Assembly (NCBI RefSeq): GCF_041361345.1
Contig: NZ_JBGKAD010000001.1
Span: 2,356,001-2,420,000 of the forward strand
Direction of reading: 5' to 3'
DNA length: 64,000 bases
Origin: Halobaculum sp. MBLA0147
Lineage (GTDB): Archaea; Halobacteriota; Halobacteria; Halobacteriales; Haloferacaceae
The notes under the pieces were generated by a model, which saw only the letters and a list, made by a program, of their open reading frames with translations, did no database searches and was not told where the DNA came from. The position numbers were made by a program, and so were the translations under genes. Of this stretch, positions 52,476 to 60,315 are shown one piece after another; position 1 is the stretch's first letter, and the number at the start of each line of letters is the position of its first letter.

Positions 52476-52706
52476 TCAGAGGTACTCGGCGTGGTCGCAG
52501 TTCGTACACTGGACGCGCTTCCAGGAGATGCCGGAGTCGAGGTAGAAACGGCCCTCTCCGCAGTGGGGACAGGTGGCCTCGACGGCGTCCAAGTCGGCGT
52601 CGGCCGCGAGGTACTGCAGTGCGTAGTCGTGGTCGTCGACGAGTTCGCGCAGTGTCGCCAGTTCCGCTTCCAGTTCCGCGAGGCGGCTCTCGGTGTCGTC
52701 GGCCAT
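52476..52706 (-). CDS. Small coiled-coil zinc-ribbon protein (76 aa)
   Basis: An N-terminal heptad-like helix (ESRLAELEAELATLRELVDD) is followed by a zinc ribbon with CPHC and CTNC (TCPHCGEGRFYLDSGISWKR). No function known. Probably a dimeric adaptor. The upstream open frame extension is Arg-rich and not coding, so I start at ATG 52706. Confidence 0.8.
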   Translation of the reverse strand: MADDTESRLAELEAELATLRELVDDHDYALQYLAADADLDAVEATCPHCGEGRFYLDSGISWKRVQCTNCDHAEYL

Positions 52707-52753
52707 ACACGGTCTACGACGGCGACAGACGTATGGATTGTGTCCGTCCTCGT

Positions 52754-53386
52754 TCACTCGCGGCGTGCGAGTCCGGCGAGGTGTGCCGCCTCGGCGGTGA
52801 CGAGTTCCTCGGCACCGAGCCGCGCGGCGTTCTCGCTGCCGGGGAGACAGAACACCGGCACGCTGCCGACGATCCCCGCCGTCGCACGCGTCGCGATCAC
52901 TCGCGTCCCGATCTCGTCCCGCGAGAGCTCTCGGAACAGCTCCCCGAAGCCGGGTAACTCCGTGTCGAACAGGTCCCGGACCGCCTCGACGGTCACGTCG
53001 TCCGGCGTGACACCCGTCCCGCCGGTCGTCACTACGCAGTCGATGTCTGCACGGTCCGCGAGCCCGGCCACGCGCGACTGCACCCCGTCGAACTCGTCGG
53101 CGACGAGTTCCCGGACCACTACCTCGTCGTCGGCGCTCTCCACCGCCGCGACGATGGCGTCGCCAGCCGTGTCCTCCGCGAGCCGCCGCGAACTCGACAC
53201 GGTGACGACCGCGTAGCCGACCGTCTCCAGATCCGTCGCGTGGTGGTCGTGACTGTGGTCGTGATCGTCGTGTCCGTGGTCGTGGTCGTGATCGGGCTCC
53301 CGTTCGTCGTGTCCGTGGTCGTGGCCGCTGTCGCCGTGTTCTTCGTGCCCGTGCGCGTGACCCGCGTCGTCGTCGGTGTCTGTCAC
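52754..53386 (-). CDS. moaB: MoaB/MogA-type molybdopterin protein with His-rich N-terminus
   Basis: 210 residues. From residue ~55 the sequence is a MoaB/MogA fold (VGYAVVTVSSSRRLAEDTAGDAIV, CVVTTGGTGVTPDDVTVEAVR, FRELSRDEIGTRVIATRATAG, PVFCLPGSENAARLG), the enzyme that adenylylates molybdopterin for molybdenum insertion. The first ~50 residues are almost all His, Asp and Glu (HGHEEHGDSGHDHGHD...), which MoaB proteins normally lack and which should bind metal ions such as Ni, Zn or Cu. GTG start at 53386; an alternative later start would remove the tail. Confidence 0.87.
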   Translation of the reverse strand: MTDTDDDAGHAHGHEEHGDSGHDHGHDEREPDHDHDHGHDDHDHSHDHHATDLETVGYAVVTVSSSRRLAEDTAGDAIVAAVESADDEVVVRELVADEFDGVQSRVAGLADRADIDCVVTTGGTGVTPDDVTVEAVRDLFDTELPGFGELFRELSRDEIGTRVIATRATAGIVGSVPVFCLPGSENAARLGAEELVTAEAAHLAGLARRE

Positions 53387-53614
53387 GCCCGCCGGTTGCC
53401 GCCGAGCCGACAAAGCCCCGGTGGTGCTCGCGGCAGTGTCTCGCCGCGGCCGTCCCTCTCCCGTGTCCACCCTCGCCCGTCTCGTGTGCGTCGCGATACC
53501 ACGACTCGAATCGGGCGGCAACGACGCCGACACCCCGGCGGAGCCGGGCGACGCGGCCCGAACGGGCCCGTATCTCGAAACCTTCAAACACGCACCGGAG
53601 AGAACGGTCACGTA

Positions 53615-53914
53615 ATGGTCGCAGAGACAATCGCGTTCGCGCTGTTCGCCCTCGTCACGTTGGGCTCGGCGCTGGGCGTCGTCCTGGTCGAGGACGTGTG
53701 GCACTCCGCACTCCTCCTCGGGGTGGCGCTGTTGAGCGTCGCGGTGCACTACGTGATGTTGCAGGCGGAGTTCCTCGCCGCCATGCAGATCCTCGTCTAC
53801 GTCGGCGGGGTGCTCATCCTCATCACGTTCGCCGTCATGCTCGTCCGCCGTGACGGGACGGGCGTCGACGCCGACGCCGGCGCGGACCCCGACACGGGGG
53901 TGGATCGCGCGTGA
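53615..53914 (+). CDS. nuoJ1: NADH dehydrogenase-like complex subunit J, N-terminal half
   Basis: 99 residues. Three membrane helices matching the first half of NuoJ/FpoJ (VLVEDVWHSALLLGVALLSVAVHYVMLQAEFLAAMQILVYVGGVLILITFAVML; core shown: EFLAAMQILVYVGGVLILIT). Haloarchaea split NuoJ into two genes, as here. It forms part of the proton-pumping membrane arm. Box A CTTCAAACAC lies ~30 nt upstream, so this is a transcription start and the first gene of the local operon; nuoABCDHI are not upstream. Confidence 0.9.
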   Translation: MVAETIAFALFALVTLGSALGVVLVEDVWHSALLLGVALLSVAVHYVMLQAEFLAAMQILVYVGGVLILITFAVMLVRRDGTGVDADAGADPDTGVDRA

Positions 53915-54351
53915 AGGACACGACGCGACCCCGACTCCGCCTCGGGTCACACCTCGTCCCCGGACTCGCCGCAGTCGCACTGTTCGCCGTCCTCGCCGTC
54001 GTCGTCCTCGGCAGTGACTTCGGCGCGGCGAGTGGGTTCCCGACGGACGTCTCCATCACCGCGAGTATCGGCTACGCGATGTTCAACCTCGAACAGGGGG
54101 CCGTCGACTCCGAGGGGTTCCTCGTCGCGTTCATGCTCGTCGCGCTCGTGTTGGACACGGCGCTGGACGGCGCCGTCATGCTCGCCAAACGCGAGGGCGA
54201 GGGTGACGGCGGGACGCTCACCGCCCTGACCGACGGCGGCCGCGACGAGCGCACCGACGGCGGTGTCGACGTGCCGGCCGACGAGTCCACCGACGCGCGG
54301 GGTGTGTCGGACGCGACGACCGACACCGAGGAGACGGGAGGTGACCACTGA
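53911..54351 (+). CDS. nuoJ2: NADH dehydrogenase-like complex subunit J, C-terminal half
   Basis: 146 residues. Membrane helices [20 protein letters not shown] and [26 protein letters not shown] correspond to the last part of NuoJ, with a ~50-residue acidic tail. GTG start overlaps nuoJ1 by 4 nt and the stop overlaps nuoK by one base. The split gene pair is haloarchaeal normality, not a frameshift. Confidence 0.85.
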   Translation: MKDTTRPRLRLGSHLVPGLAAVALFAVLAVVVLGSDFGAASGFPTDVSITASIGYAMFNLEQGAVDSEGFLVAFMLVALVLDTALDGAVMLAKREGEGDGGTLTALTDGGRDERTDGGVDVPADESTDARGVSDATTDTEETGGDH

Positions 54352-54656
54352 TGGCGGTGCCGGTCCAGTGGTACCTCCTGTTGTCGGCGGGGCTGTTCTG
54401 TATCGGCGTGTTCGGCGTCCTCACGCGTCGGAACGCGCTGCTGTTCCTGATGTCCGTCGAGTTGATGCTCAACGCGGCGAACATCAACCTGGTCGCGTTC
54501 TCTCGGCTGTGGGGGAACCTGACCGGGCAGGTGTTCAGTCTGTTCACGATGGCGCTGGCGGCCGCCGAGGTCGCGGTCGGGATCGGGATCATCATCGTCC
54601 TGTACCGCAACTTCTCCGACGTGGACGTGACGGAAGCGACCACGATGAGGTGGTAA
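54351..54656 (+). CDS. nuoK: NADH dehydrogenase-like complex subunit K
   Basis: 101 residues, three membrane helices with the two buried glutamates of NuoK/FpoK in [19 protein letters not shown] (Glu near 36) and [19 protein letters not shown] (near 72). Part of the proton channel chain next to NuoL/M/N. Confidence 0.95.
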   Translation: MAVPVQWYLLLSAGLFCIGVFGVLTRRNALLFLMSVELMLNAANINLVAFSRLWGNLTGQVFSLFTMALAAAEVAVGIGIIIVLYRNFSDVDVTEATTMRW

Positions 54657-54657
54657 G

Positions 54658-56730
54658 ATGGCAGGTGCATTCACTTACGCTCCGGCGATCGTCCTGTTAC
54701 CGTTCGTGTCGTTCGTGATCGCACTCGCGGCCGGGCTGTACGGCCGCGACGTGTTGCCGAAGGGTGGGGCTCTCCCGGGCATCGCCGCGACCGCCGGCTC
54801 GCTCGTCCTCTCGGCGTGGGTCGCACTCGCCGTCGCGGGCGGCGAGGTGTACGACGAGACCCTGTACGAGTGGGCCGTCGCCGCCGGCGCGACGGAGGAG
54901 ACACTGGCGTTGACCTTCGGTGTCTTACTCGACCCGCTGTCGGCGATGATGCTCGTGATCGTCTCGTTGGTCGCGCTGCTCGTCCACGTGTTCTCGCTGG
55001 GGTACATGAACGACGAGGGCGAGACCGGCCTCCCGCGGTACTACGCCGGGCTCGGGCTGTTCACGGCCTCGATGCTCGGGTTCGTCGTCTCGGACAACCT
55101 GCTCCAGTCGTTCGTCTTCTTCGAGCTGGTCGGGCTCTGTTCGTTCCTGTTGATCGGCTTCCACTTCCGGGAGCCGGGGCCGCCCAGCGCCGCGAAGAAG
55201 GCGTTCCTGGTCACCCGCTTCGGTGACTACTTCTTCCTGATCGGCGTCGTGGCGGTGTTCGCGACGTTCGGCACCGCACAGTTCGCCGGCTCGGAGTCGT
55301 TCCCGCACCTCGCGGAACTGGCACTGACCGGCGAGGAGAGCGTCCGCACGTTCGGGTTCGACGCCCAGACGTGGTTCACCGTCGTCGGCTTGCTCGTGTT
55401 GGGCGGCGTGATCGGGAAGTCCGCGCAGTTCCCACTGCACACGTGGCTCCCGGACGCGATGGAGGGTCCGACCCCCGTCTCGGCGCTGATCCACGCGGCG
55501 ACGATGGTCGCGGCCGGCGTGTTCCTCGTCGCCCGGATGTACGGGTTCTACGCCGTCTCTCCGACCGCGCTCGCGGTCGTGGCACTCGTCGGCGGGTTCA
55601 CGGCGCTGTTCGCGGCGACGATGGGCGTCGTCAAGCGCGAACTGAAACAGGTGCTCGCGTACTCGACGATCTCTCAGTACGGCTACATGATGCTCGCGCT
55701 CGGCGCGGGTGGGTACGTCGCGGCGACGTTCCACCTGCTCACCCACGCGTTCTTCAAGGCACTCCTGTTCCTGGGTGCCGGGTCGGTGATCGTCGCGATG
55801 CACCACAACGAGAACATGTGGGACATGGGCGGGCTGAAAGACAGGATGCGGGTGACGTACCTCACCTTCCTGTCCGGCTCGCTGGCGCTGGCTGGGATCG
55901 TCCCCTTCGCCGGGTTCTGGTCGAAAGACGAGGTGTTGTACGAGGCGCTGATCCACGGCCTCGGCACGGAGGGGTCGCTGGGGACGCTGTTCCTGGCGGC
56001 GTACGCGATGGGGCTGCTCGCGGTGTTGTTCACCGGGTTCTACACCTTCCGGATGGTGTTTCTCACCTTCCACGGCGAGCCGCGGACGGACCAGGCGGCC
56101 GACCCCGAGTCGGTGCGGTGGAACGTGAAGCTCCCGCTGGTCGTGCTCGGCGTGCTGGCGGCGACGACCGGGTTCCTCAACATGGCCCCGGTCCAGAAGC
56201 TCACGAGCCTCGAGGGGATCGACTTCCTCCACCAGTGGCTCCACGGCCCCAAGGACGTGGCGCTGATGGAGACGCTGTCGACGACCCACTACAAACACCT
56301 GCTCCACGACGTGAACGCGGCGGAGATCACTGCGGCGAAGCTGTCGCCGCTGGCACCGGGGCTACTCTCGCTCGGGCTGGCCTCGGTGGGTGCGCTGGCC
56401 GCCTACCGGCTGTACGCGGTGCCGGAGCCGGTCGAACACACGGCGAAGCTCGGTGCCGTGCAGGACCTGTTGTACAACAACTACTACCAGGACGAGTACC
56501 AGGTGTGGCTGGCGACGAACGTCGTCCAGCCGCTCGCTGGCCTCGCGGACACGTTCGACCAGAGCGTGATCGACGGCGTGGTCAACGGCGTCTCCAGCGT
56601 GAGTCTCCTGTCCGGGTCGCGGCTCCGGCGGATCCAGACGGGCGTCGTGAGTAACTACGCGGCGCTGGTGACGCTGGGGCTGACCGTGTTGCTGGTCGGC
56701 TTCGGGCTGTACGAGGGGTGGTTGCTGTGA
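54658..56730 (+). CDS. nuoL: NADH dehydrogenase-like complex subunit L
   Basis: 690 residues, ~16 membrane helices. The antiporter-like core has FVFFELVGLCSFLLIGFHFR, KSAQFPLHTWLPDAMEGPTPVSALIHAATMV (core: FPLHTWLPDAMEGPTPVSAL) with the conserved Lys/Glu/His proton path, and the C-terminal extension with YNNYYQDEYQVWLATNVVQP before the last helix. It is the distal proton pump of the complex. 2 nt gap from nuoK; its stop overlaps the nuoM start. Confidence 0.95.
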   Translation: MAGAFTYAPAIVLLPFVSFVIALAAGLYGRDVLPKGGALPGIAATAGSLVLSAWVALAVAGGEVYDETLYEWAVAAGATEETLALTFGVLLDPLSAMMLVIVSLVALLVHVFSLGYMNDEGETGLPRYYAGLGLFTASMLGFVVSDNLLQSFVFFELVGLCSFLLIGFHFREPGPPSAAKKAFLVTRFGDYFFLIGVVAVFATFGTAQFAGSESFPHLAELALTGEESVRTFGFDAQTWFTVVGLLVLGGVIGKSAQFPLHTWLPDAMEGPTPVSALIHAATMVAAGVFLVARMYGFYAVSPTALAVVALVGGFTALFAATMGVVKRELKQVLAYSTISQYGYMMLALGAGGYVAATFHLLTHAFFKALLFLGAGSVIVAMHHNENMWDMGGLKDRMRVTYLTFLSGSLALAGIVPFAGFWSKDEVLYEALIHGLGTEGSLGTLFLAAYAMGLLAVLFTGFYTFRMVFLTFHGEPRTDQAADPESVRWNVKLPLVVLGVLAATTGFLNMAPVQKLTSLEGIDFLHQWLHGPKDVALMETLSTTHYKHLLHDVNAAEITAAKLSPLAPGLLSLGLASVGALAAYRLYAVPEPVEHTAKLGAVQDLLYNNYYQDEYQVWLATNVVQPLAGLADTFDQSVIDGVVNGVSSVSLLSGSRLRRIQTGVVSNYAALVTLGLTVLLVGFGLYEGWLL

Positions 56731-58256
56731 TAATCGAGGCACTGATCGGGGTGACGTTCCTCGCGGCGATGGTGGTACTGCTCGCTCCCGACGAGTACGC
56801 GGGTCGACTCGCCTTCGGCGCGAGTCTGCTCCCGCTGGCCGGGAGTCTCTACATGTGGGCGCTGTTCGACGCCAGCGGCAACGCGCTGTTGGACGGGGCG
56901 ACGGCACGCGCCTTCGAGACACAGATCCGGTGGCTCGCGGTCGGTGGCTACGAACTGCAGTGGTTCGTCGGCGTCGACGGCGTCAGTCTCCCGCTGGTCG
57001 TGCTGTCGACGTTCCTCACCTCGCTGGCGATCGTGTCGGCGTGGGCGGCCATCGACGAGCGGCAGGCCCAGTTCTACGGGCTGATCCTGTTCATGGAGGC
57101 GAACCTGCTGGGCGTGTTCACCGCCCTGGACTTCTTCGCGTGGTTCGTCTTCTGGGAGGCCGTGTTGGTCCCGATGTACTTCCTGATCGGGATCTGGGGC
57201 GGTCCCCGCCGGAAGTACGCGGCGATCAAGTTCTTCGTGTACACGAACGTCGCCTCGCTGGTGATGTTCATCTTCTTCATCCAGCTCGTCTACCAACTGC
57301 CAGTCGAGACGTTCGGCCTCCCCGCCATCGCGCAGGCGATCCAGGCTGGGGAGGTGTCCGGGTTCCTGATCTTCTCGCCGACCGCGGTGAAGACGCTGGC
57401 GTTCGCGGCGCTGTTCCTCGGCTTCGCGGTGAAGGTCCCGGTGGTGCCGTTCCACACGTGGCTGCCGGACGCCCACGTCGAGGCGCCGACGCCGGTGTCG
57501 GTGTTGCTGGCGGGCGTCCTCCTGAAGATGGGGACGTACGCGATGTTGCGGTTCAACTTCACGATGCTGCCGGAGATCGCCCAGCAGTACGCCGGGCTGA
57601 TCGCGATCTTCGCGGTCGTGTCGGTGATCTACGGCGCGATGCTGGCGCTGGCGCAACGCGACCTGAAGCGGATCGTCGCCTACTCGTCGGTCTCCTCGAT
57701 GGGGTACGTGATCCTCGGGCTGGTCGCGTACACCGCACTCGGGGTCGGCGGCGCGACGTTCCAGATGGTCGCCCACGGGCTGATCTCCGGGCTGATGTTC
57801 ATGGCGGTCGGCGCCGTGTACAACGAGACGCACACGCGGATGGTCGGCGACATGAGCGGGCTCGCCGACCGGATGCCGGTCACCGTCGGCATCCTGATCG
57901 CCGGCGCGTTCGGCTACATGGGCCTCCCACTGATGGCCGGCTTCGCGGCGGAGTTCTTCATCTTCCAGGGGGCGTTCGCCTCGACGGTGCTCCCCTCGGC
58001 GCCGCTGTTCACCGGCGCGGCGATGTTCGGCATCGTCATCGTCGCCGGCTACCTGTTGCTGGCGATGCAACAGACCCTGTTCGGCCCGTTCGAGTTGGAG
58101 ACGGACTACGAGATCGACCGCGCGGGGCTCTCCCAGACGGCACCACTGGCGGTGTTGTTGCTGTCGATCATCGTCTTGGGAGTCGCTCCGGACCTGTTCT
58201 TCGAGATGATCACGGACGCGATCACACCGATCCTCGAGACGGGAGGTGGTGCGTAG
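56727..58256 (+). CDS. nuoM: NADH dehydrogenase-like complex subunit M
   Basis: 509 residues, ~14 membrane helices. Signature VGVDGVSLPLVVLSTFLTSL, ANLLGVFTALDFFAWFVFWEAVLVPMYFLIG (core: FAWFVFWEAVLVPMYFLIG) and VPVVPFHTWLPDAHVEAPTP identify NuoM/FpoM, one of three antiporter-like proton pumps. I start at GTG 56727, overlapping the nuoL stop; a GTG 9 nt earlier is possible but less likely. Confidence 0.95.
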   Translation: MIIEALIGVTFLAAMVVLLAPDEYAGRLAFGASLLPLAGSLYMWALFDASGNALLDGATARAFETQIRWLAVGGYELQWFVGVDGVSLPLVVLSTFLTSLAIVSAWAAIDERQAQFYGLILFMEANLLGVFTALDFFAWFVFWEAVLVPMYFLIGIWGGPRRKYAAIKFFVYTNVASLVMFIFFIQLVYQLPVETFGLPAIAQAIQAGEVSGFLIFSPTAVKTLAFAALFLGFAVKVPVVPFHTWLPDAHVEAPTPVSVLLAGVLLKMGTYAMLRFNFTMLPEIAQQYAGLIAIFAVVSVIYGAMLALAQRDLKRIVAYSSVSSMGYVILGLVAYTALGVGGATFQMVAHGLISGLMFMAVGAVYNETHTRMVGDMSGLADRMPVTVGILIAGAFGYMGLPLMAGFAAEFFIFQGAFASTVLPSAPLFTGAAMFGIVIVAGYLLLAMQQTLFGPFELETDYEIDRAGLSQTAPLAVLLLSIIVLGVAPDLFFEMITDAITPILETGGGA

Positions 58257-59786
58257 ATGTCCAGTCACGTGCTCGCGGACTGGCTCGGGCTCGCCCCGGC
58301 GTTCGCGCTGGCGCTCACCGGGCTCGTGTTGTTCCTCCTCGACATCGTCAACCCCGAAGACGCGAGTCCGACGGCGCTGGCCGGCGTCTCGGTCGTCGGG
58401 ACGCTGTCGGCGCTCGGGCTCTCCGGGTGGCTGCTGGCCGGCGGTGGCGGGATCGTCGCCGAGGGTGGCTCGGTGACGTTGTACGGCGAGGCGCTGGTCG
58501 TCGACGGGATGGCCCTGTTCTTCCAGGCGCTGTTCGCGGCGGTGACCGGCCTCGTGTTGATCGCCAGTTACGACTACGTGCGCGACCGGCCGTACAACGC
58601 CGAGTACTACTCGCTGGTGTTGTTCGCCGCGACGGGGATGGCGCTGATGGCGGCCGCCAACTCGCTGGCGACCGCGTTCGTCGCCCTGGAGTTGGCCTCG
58701 CTGCCGTCGTACGCCCTGGTCGGCTACCTCAAGACGAACGAGGGGAGCGTCGAGGGCGGGCTGAAGTACTTCCTCGTCGGGGCGCTCTCCTCGGCGGTGT
58801 TCGCCTTCGGGCTGTCGCTGTTGTACGGCGCGACCGGTTCGCTGATCCTCTCGGACGTGGCGGCCGGGCTGCGTGAGCCGGCCGCGCTCGTCGGCGGCGC
58901 GGACGGTGTCGCTGGCATCGCTGCGGTCGGCGTGTTGATGGTCGCCGGCGGCGTCGCGTTCAAGACCGCCTCCGTCCCGTTCCAGTTCTGGGCGCCGGAG
59001 GCCTACGAGGGTGCGCCGGCACCCATCTCCGGGTTCCTCTCGTCGGCCTCGAAGGCCGCCGGGTTCGCGCTGGCGTTCCGCGTGTTCACCGTCGGCTTCC
59101 CGTTGGACGGCGTCGGGATCGACTGGATGCTGCTGTTCCAGGTGTTGGCCGTCGTCACGATGACGCTCGGCAACTTCGCGGCCGCGACACAGGAGAACGT
59201 CAAGCGGATGTTGGCGTACTCCTCGGTCGGCCACGCCGGCTACGCGCTGATCGGGTTGGCCGCCTGGAGTGGCGGCTCGCTCGCCACGGTCGAGTCGGGG
59301 AGCGTCCTCGGCGCGTCGATGGCCCACCTCATGGTGTACGGGTTCATGAACACGGGTGCGTTCCTGTTCGTCGCGCTCGCCGAGGAGTGGGGTGTCGGGA
59401 AGACGTTCGCCGACTACGCCGGGCTCGGGAAGCAGGTGCCCATCGCCGCGGTGGCGATGACGGTGTTCATGTTCTCGCTGGCCGGTCTGCCGCCGTTCGG
59501 CGGGTTCTTCTCGAAGTACTTCCTGTTCGCCGGCGCGATCAGCGCGGGCTACTGGTGGCTCGCGGCCGTCGGCGCGGCCAACAGCGCCCTGTCGCTGTTC
59601 TACTACAGCCGCGTCGTCAAGGCGCTGTGGATCGAGGAGTCCGACGGGACCACGGAACTCGCCGGGACGCCGACCGGCCTGTACGCCGCCGTCGTCGTCG
59701 CCGCCGTCGGGACGCTGCTGTTGCTCCCCGGCTTCGCGCCCGTCATCGAGACGGCGCAGGCGACCGCGGCCGGTCTCGTGCCGTAA
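58257..59786 (+). CDS. nuoN: NADH dehydrogenase-like complex subunit N
   Basis: 509 residues, ~14 membrane helices. FVALELASLPSYALVGYLKT, GGLKYFLVGALSSAVFAFG and ASVPFQFWAPEAYEGAPAPIS are NuoN features, with the conserved ELASL glutamate. It starts directly after the nuoM stop. It ends one base before the double-hairpin element at 59787, a clear transcript end. Confidence 0.95.
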   Translation: MSSHVLADWLGLAPAFALALTGLVLFLLDIVNPEDASPTALAGVSVVGTLSALGLSGWLLAGGGGIVAEGGSVTLYGEALVVDGMALFFQALFAAVTGLVLIASYDYVRDRPYNAEYYSLVLFAATGMALMAAANSLATAFVALELASLPSYALVGYLKTNEGSVEGGLKYFLVGALSSAVFAFGLSLLYGATGSLILSDVAAGLREPAALVGGADGVAGIAAVGVLMVAGGVAFKTASVPFQFWAPEAYEGAPAPISGFLSSASKAAGFALAFRVFTVGFPLDGVGIDWMLLFQVLAVVTMTLGNFAAATQENVKRMLAYSSVGHAGYALIGLAAWSGGSLATVESGSVLGASMAHLMVYGFMNTGAFLFVALAEEWGVGKTFADYAGLGKQVPIAAVAMTVFMFSLAGLPPFGGFFSKYFLFAGAISAGYWWLAAVGAANSALSLFYYSRVVKALWIEESDGTTELAGTPTGLYAAVVVAAVGTLLLLPGFAPVIETAQATAAGLVP

Positions 59787-59889
59787 GACCGACCTTTTTC
59801 ACTCCTCGGGGTGGCCGCCTGCGGCGGCCACCCGAGGAAAAAAGCTCGACCAAAAAGGGCCGCGAGCGCGCCGAACGGCGCGCTCGCGG
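59787..59889. terminator. Two-hairpin bidirectional terminator element, copy B (inverted)
   Basis: Starts at the base after the nuoN stop: GACCGACCTTTTTCACT, then hairpin CCTCGGGGTGGCCGCC/GGCGGCCACCCGAGG (59804-59837; one extra G in the left arm), AAAAAAGC, CAAAAAGGG and a 14-bp stem CCGCGAGCGCGCCG/CGGCGCGCTCGCGG (59860-59889, loop AA). This is the reverse complement of the 26302-26400 element with base changes in both hairpins that keep pairing. It separates the convergent nuoN and uvrB genes. Confidence 0.8.
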
Positions 59890-59955
59890 TCGGTGTGCTG
59901 GCGGGTGACCGCCGCCGCACCGCGCCGCGCCGCTCCGCCACCGCACCGCGCCGCT

Positions 59956-60150
59956 CCGCCACCGCACTGCTCCGCTTCCACGACCGCTGCCGCACCGCTA
60001 CCGCACTGCCCCGCGCCGCTCCGCCACCGCACTGCTCCGCTTCCACGACCGCTGCCGCACCGCTACCGCACTGCCCCGCGCCGCTCCGCCACCGCACTGC
60101 TCCGCTTCCACGACCGCTGCCGCACCGCTACCGCACTGCCCCGCGCCGCT
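59956..60150. repeat. Three 65-bp tandem repeats between nuoN and uvrB
   Basis: Units at 59956, 60021 and 60086 (CCGCCACCGCACTGCTCCGC...) look identical; a shorter CCGCGCCGCTCCGCCACCGC duplication precedes them and a degenerate part follows to ~60190. The plus strand is nearly G-free outside CG, C-rich. It does not encode a believable protein. Confidence 0.9.
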
Positions 60151-60315
60151 CCGCCTCTACAACCGCACCGCACTACTGCCGCACCGCGACCGCACGGCTG
60201 TCGAGTGATCCGCTCTCTCGTCGACATCGCACCGCCCGTCGAGATCGCGAGAATCCCCGTGTTCTGCCCCCGCGTACTCGCCGGCGACACCGGCGGCCGC
60301 CGCCGCACGCGGCAC
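60151..60315. other. Remaining spacer before the uvrB stop
   Basis: Degenerate C-rich repeat to ~60190, then ordinary GC-rich sequence with no gene. I see no further structure. Confidence 0.5.

Noticed and set aside
53615..54351. nuoJ broken by frameshift
   Set aside because: Two-gene NuoJ is the usual haloarchaeal arrangement, with coupled stop/start signals at the join.
56655..59327. 890-residue minus-strand open frame over nuoM and nuoN
   Set aside because: Antisense shadow; Arg/Glu/His-rich without folds, over two certain membrane genes.
59956..60150. CRISPR array or coding repeat protein
   Set aside because: 65-bp units are contiguous and identical with no spacers; the frames give His/Pro/Arg or Ala/Val/Arg strings without start context.
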